A stretch of 64,000 nucleotides of DNA from Holosporaceae bacterium (GCA_022646525.1 CP060261.1:248001-312000), one strand, 5' to 3'. Shown: positions 9,979 to 21,473, counted from the stretch's first letter. Notes: generated by a model not told the origin, from the letters alone. A program made the numbers and translations.

Positions 9979-12559
9979 TCAATTAAAAATTAATTGATTG
10001 TTTTGTGCAGTAATTTTTACTGTACTGTTTTCTTGAACTTCACCCTCTAGTACTTTTAACGCCAAGGGGTTTTGAAGATACGTTTGGATGACACGCTTTA
10101 ATGGACGCGCGCCATAAACAGGGTCATACCCTTTTTCACCTAGCCATTTCTTTGCTTTGTCATCTAAGTTCAGCGTGATTTTTTTGTCTTTTAAAATGTG
10201 CTCAAGATGGGCCAGTTGAATATCCACCACGCGCCCCATATGTGATTGTGCCAAACGGCTGAACAGCAAAACTTCATCAAGTCGGTTTAAAAATTCAGGA
10301 CGAAAAGCGCCCCGCACCACTTCCATCACCTGATCACGCACTTTTTCTGGGGATTCATTATCTTTTAGCTCAGCCAATACTTGGCTACCTAAATTAGACG
10401 TCAAAATAATCAGTGTATTTTTGAAATCAACCGTGCGCCCTTGGCCATCGGTCAGGCGCCCATCATCAAGCACTTGCAACAATACGTTAAACACATCTGG
10501 ATGGGCTTTTTCAACCTCATCAAACAAAATCACTTGGTAAGGACGTCGACGCACAGCCTCAGTCAGAACACCCCCTTCTTCATACCCAACATAGCCTGGA
10601 GGGGCACCCAAAAGACGTGACACCGCATGTTTTTCCATGAACTCCGACATGTCCACACGCAGCATGGCGTGGTCATCCGCAAATAGAAAATTAGCCAAGG
10701 CCTTTGCAAGTTCAGTCTTCCCCACCCCTGTTGGGCCTAAAAATAAAAACGACCCCATGGGACGATTTGGATCTTGAAGACCCGCACGGGCCCGACGCAC
10801 CGCGTGGCTTACTGCAGTCACTGCCTCCTCTTGGCCCACAACGCGCTTGTGCAACACGTCTTCCATATGCACCAGTTTTTCTCGCTCGCTTGAAAGCATT
10901 TTATCAACAGGAATGCCTGTCCAACGCGACACTACAGCGGCTATATCTTGGCTTGTGACTTCTTCCTTCAAAGCAGTGCCCGCAGACTCTGTTTTTTTCT
11001 CGGCATTTTTCAGCTGTTTTTCAAGATCGGGAATCAACCCATATTTTAGTTCACCGGCTTTTGAAAAGTCACCGCTTCGCTCGGCACTCATCAAATCGTT
11101 CCGGGCCTGATCTAATTTTTCTTTCAAATCTTGTGCTTTTGAAAGCTTTTGTTTTTCTGCCTGCCACGTACTTGTCATGTCAGCTGCTTTTGATTCTAAA
11201 TCTTTTAGTTCATTTTCAAGAGCTTGAAGCCGGTCTTTCGACGCATCATCTTTTTCTTTCTTAAGGGCTTCTTTTTCAATTTTTAGTTGCATCACACGGC
11301 GGTCGATTTCATCCAAAGCCTCGGGCTTTGAATCTACTTCCATGCGCAAACGACTGGCGGCCTCGTCTACCAAATCGATGGCTTTATCAGGCAAGAAACG
11401 ATCTGAAATATACCGATCAGAAAGGGTTGCAGCCGACACAATAGCACTGTCCGTAATACGCACCCCGTGGTGCAGTTCATACTTTTCCTTCAGGCCCCGT
11501 AAAATAGAAATCGTTTCTTCTATTTTGGGTTCGGGCACAAATACAGGCTGAAAGCGTCGTGCCAACGCGGCATCTTTTTCAATATATTGGCGATATTCAT
11601 TCAGCGTTGTTGCGCCCACACAATGCAGCTCTCCACGCGCCAAAGCAGGCTTTAACATATTGGATGCATCCATGGCACCATCTGTTTTTCCCGCCCCAAC
11701 CAGTGTATGCAATTCATCAATAAACAAAACCACCGCACCCGCAGCAGAGGCCACTTCAGAAAGCACTGCTTTTAAACGCTCTTCAAACTCACCACGATAT
11801 TTGGCCCCTGCAATCAGTGCCCCTAAATCAAGAGACAAAAGCACTTTATCCCGCAAACTTTCAGGTACATCGCCGTTCACAATGCGGAGGGCTAGCCCTT
11901 CCACAATGGCTGTTTTTCCAACGCCCGGTTCCCCAATCAATACAGGATTGTTTTTTGTACGACGCGATAAAACTTGAATGGTGCGACGAATCTCTTCATC
12001 GCGGCCAATCACCGGATCAAGCTTTCCATCACGGGCTGCCTTTGTTAAATCACGTGCATATTTTTTTAAAGCGTCATACGTATCTTCTGCACTGGCAGAG
12101 TGCGCATTACGCCCTTTTCGCATTTGATCGATTGCTTGGTTGAGACTTTGTGGTGACACACCCGCTTTCTGCAAAATGCTTGCCACTGGATCACTGCTTT
12201 GAAGAGACATCGCCAACAAAACCATTTCCAGCGTTACAAAAGAATCTCCAGCCTTCTGAGCCGCTTTTTCTGCCTCTTGCAAAACACGGGCCAATTCTTG
12301 AGACATGTATGTTTGCCCGGCGCCAGCGCCCTGAACGCTTGGTATCTTTTTTTAAAGCATTTTCAAGTTCTTCGGAGACAACTTTAGGTGTGCCCCCCCT
12401 GCTGACTGAATTAAACTTGCAACCATGCCTTGGGCATCATCATTCATCACTTTCAGCAGGTGTTCCGGGCTCAGCTTTTTGATGGCCAGCACTTTGGGCA
12501 AATGTTTGCGCTGACTGCAAGAAACCCTTAACGCGATCGGTGTACTTTTCAAGATTCAT
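9979..12559 (-). CDS. clpB: ClpB disaggregase, AAA+ chaperone (frameshifted N-terminus)
   Basis: Hexameric AAA+ machine that, with DnaK, rescues aggregated proteins in the cytoplasm. Reading from ATG 12557-12559, MNLEKYTDRVKGFLQSAQTF starts the N-domain. Two Walker A motifs are clear: GEPGVGKTAIVEGLA (NBD1) and GPTGVGKTELAKALA (NBD2), separated by the long coiled-coil middle domain rich in Lys and Glu. VLFIDELHTLVGAG and VILFDEVEKAHPDVF are the Walker B regions. About 860 codons, the family size. The last 775 codons are unbroken; three or so shifts lie in the N-domain (near 12500, 12450 and 12345). No convincing heat-shock promoter was seen upstream. Confidence 0.96.
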
Positions 12560-12642
12560 GTGTCCCTATAACCCCTTGAAATAAACAAAATTACCTTTTC
12601 AATTCTTATCAAAAAACCTTTATATTGAGAAGAGCTGTTCTC

Positions 12643-13467
12643 CTATTTTTCTCCTAAAATACAACGTACTATCCCTGACAAATCTTTGAAGCTTTGAATA
12701 TCTTTAAAGTTATACTCTTGCAAAAGAAAGTCTACCATTTCATCTTGTCCCTGCCCAATTTCCAACAAAAGAATGCCTCCATTTTTTAAGAAATTGGGGC
12801 TAACTTTTTACAATGTCACGGTAGGCTGAAAACCATCTTCCCGCCAATAAGCGCTGTTTTGGGATCATAATTTTTTACATTTTTTGCCAACGTTTGATAG
12901 TCTTTTTCCGAGATATAGGGGGTTTGAAATAATAAGGTCAAATTTTCCTTCTACATTTTCAAACCAATTGCTTTCCACATAAGAAAGACGCTCTGAAACC
13001 TGATTATGGGTGCCATTCAGTTCAGCTGTTTTAATGCATTTGCACTTTGATCTACAGCCACACCTTTAGCATTTTTATATTCTTTTAAAAGAGAAATAAT
13101 AAGACAGCCCGTCCCTGTGCCTAAATCTAAAATATGAAGAGGGGTCTCTCTGATTCGGGCATATTTTTAACACAGCCTCAATTAACGTTTCACTGTCTGG
13201 ACGAGGGTCTAACGTTTCTTCAGACAGTAAAAAGCTAAGTCCCCAAAATTCTCTTTGGTTCATAATACGACTAAGCGGCTTTCCACCAGATAATTCAGCC
13301 GCAAGTTGTAAAATTTTTCAGATATGTTTTCTGCGATTTCCAATTCAGGGTGCTGAATTAAAATTCAGAAGAACGCTGCAATAAAATCCAAGCAATGCCC
13401 GCAAATGATGCCGCAGCACGTCTGGATATTGTTTTGCCGTTTTAAGAAGAAGTTGATTTACCAACAT
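12643..13467 (-). CDS. prmC: PrmC (HemK) release factor glutamine methyltransferase (frameshifted)
   Basis: Methylates the glutamine of the GGQ motif in release factors RF1 and RF2 using SAM. From ATG 13465-13467 the frame reads MLVNQLLLKTAKQYPDVLR; then FWGLSFLLSEETLDPRPDSE, a typical PrmC block (about 13190-13260). The catalytic NPPY motif is present near 12925 as NPPYIS, and the C-terminus reads RCILGEK. At least six shifts interrupt it over 275 codons, making it one of the most damaged genes here, though each piece is well conserved. It lies on the same strand as prfA, which encodes its substrate, separated by the M15 peptidase. Confidence 0.88.
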
Positions 13468-13508
13468 CGTGTTTTGAAAACCCTACGCAACACGATGACC
13501 TCACATTT

Positions 13509-14265
13509 TTATTTTTCATACTTTTGCATGAATGCTGTGGGTTTTTCTTATAATCTTTCAAAATATTATCTTCATCAAGAACAACTTCAGGGTGGTCTAC
13601 GTACCATTCAAAAAACGTAATTGCATCTTCTGCTGTCATTTCAGCGAGTAGAAATGCAAGGTAACGTGGCGTTTGAAAGTGGTGATAATCCATCAAATCT
13701 TTCCACAAACCACCCCCAATCACGAAAACCAAATTTATGAAACACCTCGACAATTGGTTCAACCATTCCCTTTTTTTGGTGCAATCATTAATAAACTCAA
13801 TTCCTTTTTAGGCCAAACCTCAATCAACATACAGGGCTTTTCTTTACTAAGATACGCGTTTCCCATGTAGGGATTTTGAACGGTGTTAACATCTATTGCC
13901 AACCCATAAGAATGAATAGAAATTACCCCCGACCAGGAATTTCTCTGTAATTAAAAGCCGAGCTATTATTTGCTTCCATAGAGGCATCATCACTTCCATC
14001 AAATTGTTCGATGGGCTTCATGCTATAAATAGGAAATTGACGATCGTGCAATTCTTCAAAAATATTCAGCACAAACGGCGCAACGGCATCCATAACAACA
14101 ACCAACTGGCCCCATTCTGTTTTGCCATCAAACGAAAAATAGGGCACTTCAACCACACGCAATCTTTCTAACGACACAGGACATTTAGACGCCCATACTT
14201 TTTTTTTCTTTTAAAAGGGCTTGATACTGGTCATCAAGTTTTTTTATGGATGCATGCTGAATCAT
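13509..14265 (-). CDS. M15-family peptidase, D-Ala-D-Ala carboxypeptidase type (frameshifted)
   Basis: Zinc peptidase of the VanY/peptidoglycan L,D- or D,D-cleaving group. After MIQHASIKKLDDQYQALLK comes CPVSLERLRVVEVPYFSFDG, then SDDASMEANNSSAFNYREI and (after a shift near 13920) HSYGLAVDINTVQNPYMGN, which holds the His and Asp zinc ligands of M15. The third ligand is His in WKDLMDYHHFQ near 13690. About 252 codons if it stops at 13509 (YEK end); the frame seen without correction would run to 13442. Shifts near 14200, 13920, 13745 and 13545. No signal peptide is visible, which is odd for a wall enzyme. It sits between prfA and prmC, usually adjacent genes. Confidence 0.75.
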
Positions 14266-14268
14266 AAA

Positions 14269-15344
14269 TTACTCCTCTAAACTTGATAGTCTTGCGGCTT
14301 GATCTTCTGTTATGAGTGCTTGTATCACCTCATCAAGGGCATCTCCATTGATAATTTGTTCAAGCTTATAGAGCGTTAGATTGATTCGGTGGTCTGTCAA
14401 ACGGCCCTGAGGAAAATTATAGGTACGAATCCGCTCAGACCGATCCCCAGACCCTACTTGTGACTTACGGTCTTGAGAACGCGCCGACTGAACCTTCTCA
14501 CGTTCTAAATCATAAAGACGCGAACGCAACACTTTCAAAGCTTTTGCCTTGTTTTTATGTTGTGATTTTCATCTTGTTGCTGCACGACTAATCCTGTCGG
14601 TAAATGGGTAATACGTACCGCACTGTCTGTCGTATTCACCGATTGCCCACCTGGACCACTGGATCGGAACACACATCAATGCGCAAATCTTTCTCTTCAA
14701 TATGAATATCTACTTCTTCTGCTTCCGGGTAACACGGCTACTGTCGCTGCCGAAGTATGCACACGTCCTTGCGTTTCTGTCTCAGGCACACGCTGCACTC
14801 GGTGAACACCAGACTCGAACTTTAATTGAGAAAACACATTTTTCCCCGTAACAGTGGCGGTACATTCTTTGACCCCCCCCAAATCTGTTTCACTAAGACT
14901 TAAAATCTCCAGCTTCCATTTTTGCTGTTCGGCATAACGTTGATACATACGAAGAAGCGTTGCACCAAACAATGCCGCTTCATCTCCCCCTGTACCCGCA
15001 CGAATTTCTAAAATTGCGTTTTTAGCATCTGCCACATCTTTTGGGAGTAATAAAATTTTAATTTGTTTTTCAATATCAGGTATTTTTTTCTCAAGGGTAC
15101 GCAGTTCTTCTTCAGCCATTTTTTTGATTTCTGCATCCGTTCTTTCTGCAATCATTTCCTTAAGATCTTTAATCTCACTTTGATAAGACAGTAATGTTTT
15201 GGCTACACCAACAATATCACTTAATTCTGCAAGCTCTTTAGATGTTTTCACAAAATCTTCAGAAGACAACGTTCCCTGGCTCAGTATATCTTCAAGCTGC
15301 TGATGGCGAACAATCATTTTTTCCAATTTAGGCAAAAAAGACAT
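14269..15344 (-). CDS. prfA: Peptide chain release factor 1 (frameshifted)
   Basis: RF1 recognises UAA and UAG and triggers peptide release. The sequence starts MSFLPKLEKMIVRHQQLEDI; EIRAGTGGDEAALFGATLLR and GRVHTSAATVAVLP are RF1 signatures, and the catalytic loop reads GPGGQSVNTTDSAVR near 14640. The C-terminal part continues HNIKTKAKALKVLRSRLYD to the stop at 14269. Shifts near 14720, 14670 and 14560 divide it. About 358 codons, the usual length. Its ATG overlaps the hisS stop by one base, and the M15 peptidase start follows four bases after its own stop, so these form one transcription unit. Confidence 0.95.
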
Positions 15345-16600
15345 TAACTAGAACCAATCGATTTTAAGAAAAGCGCGATATCATCAACTTCGATAAGCGA
15401 TTGATCTCCCGTCACCAAATTTTTGAATGTCACTTTTTGGCTTTTAATTTCTTCATCTCCAACGATCAAAGCAGCAATCGCTTCCTTCTTATCTGCTTTT
15501 TTCATGCGTGACTTTAAGCTGCCTTCAAAATCTAAATGAATCGAAATCTCTTCATCTCGTAATTTTTCAGCCAAGCGCCAAGCGTAGTCTTCTGCTGCTT
15601 GTCCCATGGGGATAATGGCCACACATTCTTTCTTTTCAGATGGTTGCGTGCTCAACATCACCAAGCGCTCAATACCCGCAGCCCATCCAACAGATGGCAG
15701 TGACGGCCCTCCCATTTGCTCTGACAGCCCATCATAACGACCCCCTGCCAACACAGTACTTTGAGCGCCTAAATTAGAAGCTTTAAATTCAAACGCCGTG
15801 TGACCATAATAATCAAGCCCACGCACTAAATATGGGTTCAACTTAAAGGGAATATTTAAAGCCGTAATTCCTTCCAGAACATGATCAAAAAACTTTTGAG
15901 AATCAGGCGTCAGATACTGCGCAAGTTGCGGGGGCATCTTTCACAATTTCTTGATCCTTCTTATCTTTAGAATCAAGAATGCGTAACGGATTTTTTCTAA
16001 ACGCTTTAAAGAATCTTCTGAGAGATCGTTTTTATATTTTTCAAGAAAAGAGATAAGCGCTTCTCGATATTTATTTCTGGAATCCGTATCCCCCAGTGTA
16101 TTGATTTCTAGAGTCACATCCCCGTCGATTTTAAGAGACTCTAAAAAGCGGTGACCACATGCTATGATTTCAGCGTCTGATAAAGGGTTTGCTTCCCCAA
16201 TATGTTCAACCCCCACCTGGTGGAATTGTCGTGTGCGGCCTGCCTGCGGGCGCTCATACCGAAACATTGGCCCAATATACAAATATTTATGGGGCGCTGT
16301 ATGCTGCAGCTTATGAGATAAAACAGCACGCATAACACCCGCTGTTCCTTCTGGCCTTAAGGCCAGCATATCATCATGCCGGTCATTGAAGGTAAACATC
16401 TCTTTATTTACCACATCAGACGTATCTCCAAGTGTGTGTACAAATACATCAAGATATTCAAAAATAGGGGTTGCGATTTCTTTGAACCCATAAAGCGATG
16501 TTATAAAACGCGCATACTGCTCAACATTCAGATGCTTCAATCGCTCTTCTGGGAACAAATCATGTGTACCACGGAATGGCTTGATCTTCATCATCGTCAT
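15344..16600 (-). CDS. hisS: Histidyl-tRNA synthetase (one frameshift)
   Basis: Class II synthetase charging tRNA-His. MKIKPFRGTHDLFPEE starts the catalytic core; motif 2 is RYERPQAGRTRQFHQVG; the histidine-A motif is LVRGLDYYGHTAFEF and motif 3 is GWAAGIERLVML. The C-terminal anticodon domain (VAIIPMGQ onward) is complete. One shift near 15940-15975 separates the halves; otherwise 419 codons, the normal length. Start codon: MTMMKIKPF offers three closely spaced Met; the most upstream (16600) directly abuts the wzt stop at 16601, so translation may be coupled. Confidence 0.95.
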
Positions 16601-17353
16601 TTATACTTCCGGATTTTTTTCATAATATAGTGAAAAAACATCCTCCACCGCACCAAAGGCCTTCATCTCTCCATGAGACATAAGAATGGCTTTATTACAA
16701 AATTTTCTAATCAAATCATCGCTGTGTGATGCCAAAAACAATGCGTTACTTTTTTCAACAAGCGATTCGATTCTTTTTTTGGATTTTTCAAAAAAGTCTT
16801 TGTCTCCTGCCCCAAACACTTCATCAATCAATAATATTTCGGGTTCGAAATTTGTTGCAACCGCAAAACCAATACGGGTTTTCATTCCCTGCGAATAAGT
16901 TCTCATTGGTAGATTTAAATAATCCCCAAGCTCGGTAAACTCTTGCATGGCCGTCATGCTCTCCTTCGCTTTTTTAAATGAGTTCCCATAAACAAGTGCA
17001 CCAAAGAAAAGATTTTCATTTCCTGTCATTTCATCGTTGAAACCAGAACCTATGTCAAAAAGTGTTGAAACATTGCCCGATACACGAAGCTCTCCAGAAG
17101 TGTGCGTATAGATGCCTGCAATTGTACGAAGCAAGGTTGATTTGCCAGATCCATTGTGTCCCACAAGACCAATTCGATCTCCCTTCTGAACATCAAAGGT
17201 AATATCCTTGAGAGCTTTAACGCTAGAAACAGAATCATTTTCTTCTGCAAGTTGTCCACCAAGTTTATTGATAATTGTACTTCTTAAGGAAAACTTCTCT
17301 CCATTAAAAATAGGAAAATCAACGGATACTTTTTTTAACGAAACAACAGACAT
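16601..17353 (-). CDS. wzt: Polysaccharide ABC exporter ATPase (Wzt/TagH type)
   Basis: ATP-binding subunit of an exporter that moves lipid-linked polysaccharide across the inner membrane. 250 residues, intact. Walker A is GLVGHNGSGKSTLLR, the signature reads TYSQGMKTRIGFAVAT in place of LSGGQ (typical for this subfamily), Walker B is EILLIDEVFGAGD, and the switch His is in LASHSDD. It lacks the C-terminal carbohydrate-binding domain of E. coli O9a Wzt, so it is the short type found for O-antigen lacking terminal-residue recognition or teichoic-acid-like polymers. It follows its permease by one base and probably continues into hisS. Confidence 0.93.
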   Translation of the reverse strand: MSVVSLKKVSVDFPIFNGEKFSLRSTIINKLGGQLAEENDSVSSVKALKDITFDVQKGDRIGLVGHNGSGKSTLLRTIAGIYTHTSGELRVSGNVSTLFDIGSGFNDEMTGNENLFFGALVYGNSFKKAKESMTAMQEFTELGDYLNLPMRTYSQGMKTRIGFAVATNFEPEILLIDEVFGAGDKDFFEKSKKRIESLVEKSNALFLASHSDDLIRKFCNKAILMSHGEMKAFGAVEDVFSLYYEKNPEV

Positions 17354-17354
17354 T

Positions 17355-18136
17355 TTAAACCCAAAAAACGATACGATGTGCTACGCGCTTATAAATATAG
17401 ACAGCAGCAAAAATCATTATGCCAATCATTGCAAACACACCATAGTAATAAGTTACATCCGGCACACGACCTAACAGAGGATCACGCAGAATTGCTAAGT
17501 AGTAAGAAAATGGATTTAGGTAAACAAGAAAAGCCTTTTTTCCAGATAAAATTTCAGGTCGCCACATAATTGGGGTCAGCAAGAAAATAAAAGTCATAAA
17601 TGAATTAATAATATGTGACACATCGCGAAAACGTGCTCCAAAAAAAGGCAAGAATCAAACTCGCAAGATAAGCCGAAATAAGAAGAAGAATAACACCCGG
17701 AATAAAAAGCAGTGTCTCTATCTTAGGATAAATCCTGAAAACAGAAAAAATAATCACCACAATAAAAAGTTGTGGAACAGCGTATAAACGTGGCGCATTA
17801 CACCCGTAAAAATATATATCAATATTGGAACCTTTATCGAGCGCAACATCGGCGCAATCTCAATAAAAATCATAGAAGAATCTGTAACAACAGAAGAAAT
17901 AAATGTCCACAAAACGTAACCAGCACCAAGATAGGGGAAAAACTCTTGCAAATTTATGCCAAAAACATGCCCCAAATCGTCCCCATGGCGCCGATACCAA
18001 TACCTGTTCCAATAGTAATCCACCAAGGACCCAAGGTTGTCCGACGATACCGACCAACAAGATCTCTCCGAGACATATACCACCACACAGGTGTTTTTTC
18101 TCAGCGCCTCTCTTAAATCTTTAAAAAATTATTCAT
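17355..18136 (-). CDS. wzm: Polysaccharide ABC exporter permease (Wzm, ABC-2 type, frameshifted)
   Basis: Membrane subunit partner of the downstream ATPase. Several hydrophobic segments and typical Wzm blocks are present: RDLVGRYRRTTLGPWW near the N-terminus, LQEFFPYLGAGYVLWTF near 17930, and SFMTFIFLLTPIMWRPEIL with YLNPFSYYLAILRDPLLG in the second half. The start at ATG 18134-18136 is inferred (MNNFLK, then a shift in the T run). At least four shifts (near 18115, 18060, 17965 and 17740-17645). About 260 codons, the family length. Transcribed away from asnB. Confidence 0.85.
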
Positions 18137-18241
18137 TCTTGAGAATATAAATAACTCTCATAAAAAAGGCAATTGACTTTGCTTATCTCTACGTGAAAAT
18201 AAAGGATGTACTAATCAAAGACATTTATCATAGGGTTTTAT

Positions 18242-20129
18242 ATGTGCGGTATCACGGGTATTTGGGACTTTTCTAAACAAAAATCCATACCCCAACTTAA
18301 ATCAAAAACAAAAGAAATGGCTGATGCGCTCTCACACAGAGGGCCAGACGGCGCAGATACATGGATAGATCCAAAATCACATCTTGCCTTGGGCCATCGA
18401 CGTCTTTCTATTATAGATTTATCAAACGCTGCCAGCCAACCTATGGTGTCAAGCTCGGGGCGATTTGTCATCACATACAACGGCGAAATATATAACTATC
18501 GATCTTTGAGAGATACGTTAACACAAAGCGGTCTCACATTAAAAACACAGTCAGATACAGAAGTGATTCTTGAGATGTGTGCCCACTTTGGCATTGAGGC
18601 AACATTACAAAAATTAATTGGCATGTTTGCTTTCTGCTTGTGGGATATAGTATCCAAAAAACTCTTTCTTGTGCGCGATCGATTGGGCATCAAACCTCTT
18701 TACTGGGGCATGCAAAACAATATATTTGCCTTTGGGTCAGAGTTACAAAGCCTAAAGCCAACCCCTCATTGGAAATTCAATATTGATAACGAAGCTGTAG
18801 GTGGGTATTTTTTGAAAGGGTATGTGCCTGCCCCACAATCAATCTATCAACATATTTTTAAGCTAGAACCCGGCCATCTTCTTGTTGTTGACCAAGAAAA
18901 AAATATTCGAAAAAAAGCATATTGGTCGGTTGAAAATAGCATACAGCCTGCAAAAAAACAGGTGCCGACAGATCAGTTGATCAGTGACTTTGATACACTG
19001 ATCACCGACGCTGTTCAAAAAAAGATTGGTATCAGATGTGCCAATTGGTTGTTTTCTATCTGGTGGCATTGACAGCGCCACCATTGCCGCCAAGATGCAG
19101 GCTTTATCCCCAAATAAAGTTAAAACGTTTTCCATCGGATTTGAAGAAGATGCTTTTAACGAAGCACCTCAAGCCAAAAAAATCGCAACACACCTTGGCA
19201 CAGATCATCATGAAACCATCATCACAACAGCAGAGTCTCTGGATATGGCAAAAGATGCCCACACCGCATACGATGAACCTTTTAGTGATTCCTCCCAAAT
19301 TCCTACACTTCTTGTTTCTAAAACAGCGCGACAACACGTAACCGTAGCTTTATCGGGAGATGGTGGCGACGAAGTATTTGGGGGTTACAATCGGTATCGC
19401 GCAGTACAAAAGCTTTGGCCACTTATTTCTAAAATGCCCCCGTTTTTAAAAGTAGGCGCCAAAAATATGATTTTATTACTCAGCCCTCTTCTTAATCACA
19501 ATTTCTCAAAATCAGCACTGCAAGCAAATGGCAATTTAAAAGAGACGCTACAAAAAATGGCCCACGTTTTTTGTTCAGATTCTATTGAAGACTTTTATTA
19601 TAAGCTTACCAGTCACAAAATTCCACTTACCCATCTACCGCTTCCTCATTTGAAACCAGAACAAAGGTTTTCACATCTAGAACCATTTGAGCACTTTCAA
19701 TACTGGGATCTGATTGACTATTTGCCCAATGATATTTTAACAAAAGTTGATCGTGCTTCTATGCACACCGGCTTAGAGGCACGCGTCCCCCTTTTAGATC
19801 ACAGAATTGTTGAGCGCGCCTGGCAACTACCCACAAATACAAAGTTGCGCCACGGAGAAAGCAAGTGGCTTTTGCGACAAATTTTAGAAAAGCATGTTCC
19901 TAAATCCATCTATAGCGGCCCAAAAAGAGGTTTTGCTACTCCCCTTTCAACTTGGCTAAAAGGCCCCTTAAAAAAGTGGGCAGAAGAAATTATACACACC
20001 GATAATAGTTTTGTTGATAAAGAAAAAGCCATCAAAATATGGCAACAACATCAAACAGACCGCCACGATTATGGCACACAAATTTGGACTGTCATCAGCT
20101 TTAATTTATGGCATCAAAATCATATGTAA
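18242..20129 (+). CDS. asnB: Asparagine synthase (glutamine-hydrolysing), AsnB family (one frameshift)
   Basis: Makes asparagine from aspartate, glutamine and ATP, or in surface-polysaccharide loci amidates a sugar acid. The initiator Met is followed by the nucleophile Cys2 (MCGITGIWDF). The class II glutaminase domain has HRGPDGAD and YNGEIYNY; the synthetase domain has the PP-loop SGGIDSATIAA and later SGDGGDEVFGGYNRY, plus LEARVPLLDHR. A single shift near 19020-19030, in an A run, separates the two domains. About 629 codons, normal. It is divergent from wzm, so a polysaccharide-modifying role is possible, but this cannot be told from true asparagine synthesis by sequence alone. Confidence 0.93.
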
Positions 20130-20183
20130 TTTTTTCTTTAATTCAAAGATGGAAAAGCTTATTCTGAAGTTATCAGGGATTTA

Positions 20184-20738
20184 ATGAATTTCAGTATGTT
20201 AGTAAGGTTTTTTATTCTTATCATCTTTTCTTTTTGGACCTCAGCATCAGAAGGGGCCCATGAAAGGGCGCCTTTATGCCCAGTTCTGACTAGGCCTAAC
20301 TCTCTTCTTTTTGATCGTTTTTTAAAAATAAAACTACAAAGAATCTGCTTTACAGAAAACAAGGAACCCATGCTTCCCATAGCAGGAAACCCCGGCACTG
20401 CCTGCTGGTATCAGGTGCCTGAGCAATGGGCTAAAAGTATTAAGTATGCCAAAATGGTGCACACAGGCATTATGTTGCGCACCCAAGTGGCAACATCTTG
20501 TCCAGCACTTTCTTATTTGAATTATCAAGATCTGACCTTTCACTCGCGAAAAAAGATAGATGGAAAAATATGGAAAACAAATCAAACAAATCGATTTGGG
20601 CGTATGCTTAGAAAGCGCGCATCACAAGCACCCAACAATTCTCCTACCACTATTGAGGCTTCGCAAACTTACCTTCTACGTTATTTGAAGTTTGGAAAAA
20701 CTTATATTCCCTTCATTGTACGACAACCCTCTGAATAA
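20184..20738 (+). CDS. Secreted protein of unknown function, paralogue A
   Basis: Not recognised. 184 residues, intact. The N-terminus MLVRFFILIIFSFWTSASEG is a signal peptide with likely cleavage near SAS-EG. The mature protein is basic and has four Cys: near CPVLTR, RICF, ACWYQVPEQW and SCPALSY, suggesting disulfides in an oxidising compartment. The C-terminus LRYLKFGKTYIPFIV is strand-like. The blocks CP(V/I)LT, a W-containing PEQW/PWEW segment and SCP(A/T)(L/M)SY are shared with the next gene, so the two look like an old tandem duplication. Located 54 bases after asnB. Confidence 0.65.
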   Translation: MNFSMLVRFFILIIFSFWTSASEGAHERAPLCPVLTRPNSLLFDRFLKIKLQRICFTENKEPMLPIAGNPGTACWYQVPEQWAKSIKYAKMVHTGIMLRTQVATSCPALSYLNYQDLTFHSRKKIDGKIWKTNQTNRFGRMLRKRASQAPNNSPTTIEASQTYLLRYLKFGKTYIPFIVRQPSE

Positions 20739-20795
20739 TCTTTTTGATTCTTTCCCATAAATCGGTGTAGTCTTTCTCATGTAAAGAGGGTTTTT

Positions 20796-21392
20796 GTGAA
20801 ATACTTGCTTCATTTTTTATGTCTTAGCTGCATATGCCTTAAAGCTTTTTCTGCTGAACATTCTTCAGTCAGCTGCCCAATACTAACAAAAAAAGAACTG
20901 TGTCAGATTGCTGGAAATCACCCACATACTGCGCTAGAGGCAGATCCCTCAAGCCTGAAGCTTGCAAGAAAAGTATGTATGGTTAATTACAAAGGCACCT
21001 TTTCTGGAAAGCTGAAAGGATATACATGCGAATGTACCTATTCAATTCCATGGGAATGGTGTTTTTATTTACCCAAATCAATAACCTCTCTCTCTATTAC
21101 CGCACGACATAAAAATATGGCGTCTTTCTCATGTCCCACTATGTCATATAAGATATTTCTTTCCCTTGTTAAAAAGTATTTTTATCAAGATCAAAACAAC
21201 ATACTATGGCGTTCTCGAAAAAGTCATTTTTCAACTATGCCCAGAGAAAAAAACAGTACTGCTTTCCGCCAGAAAAAAGATATAAAACTCAAAGAAACAA
21301 CAAAAAAAGTCCGCCATTTTTGTGTTTATCATGTAAATGGCTTGCCCTTAATCCTGCACAATAAGATTCCAGAAAAAAAAATAACCCCATAA
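20796..21392 (+). CDS. Secreted protein of unknown function, paralogue B
   Basis: Not recognised. 198 residues from GTG at 20796, with a GAGGG site about ten bases upstream. Signal peptide YLLHFLCLSCICLKAFSAEH. Cys residues occur in CPILTKKELC, VCMVNY, CECTYSIPWEWC, SCPTMSY and HFCVYHVNG; the CECTYSIPWEWC block aligns with ACWYQVPEQW of paralogue A. Very Lys-rich C-terminus ending in PEKKITP. The pair lies between asnB and ssb and is intact in a region where many genes are frameshifted. Confidence 0.65.
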   Translation: MKYLLHFLCLSCICLKAFSAEHSSVSCPILTKKELCQIAGNHPHTALEADPSSLKLARKVCMVNYKGTFSGKLKGYTCECTYSIPWEWCFYLPKSITSLSITARHKNMASFSCPTMSYKIFLSLVKKYFYQDQNNILWRSRKSHFSTMPREKNSTAFRQKKDIKLKETTKKVRHFCVYHVNGLPLILHNKIPEKKITP

Positions 21393-21473
21393 TTCAAGGG
21401 AAGACCAATCATAATGATTGTGATCTGGCAGAAAATTGACTATGATGGGACCCTAGTAAAAAAAGGAATATCA

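Noticed and set aside
10704..12482. Several open frames on the plus strand opposite clpB
   Set aside because: They are antisense to a highly conserved clpB frame and show no independent family pattern, ribosome sites or codon preference.
12560..12642. Possible sigma-32 promoter upstream of clpB
   Set aside because: TTGAAA-like bases are present, but no CCCCAT-type -10 at the right spacing on the minus strand.
15344..16600. Programmed frameshift in hisS or prfA
   Set aside because: No slippery heptamer with a downstream structure at the breaks, and the same kind of break occurs in unrelated genes throughout; a general indel cause fits better.
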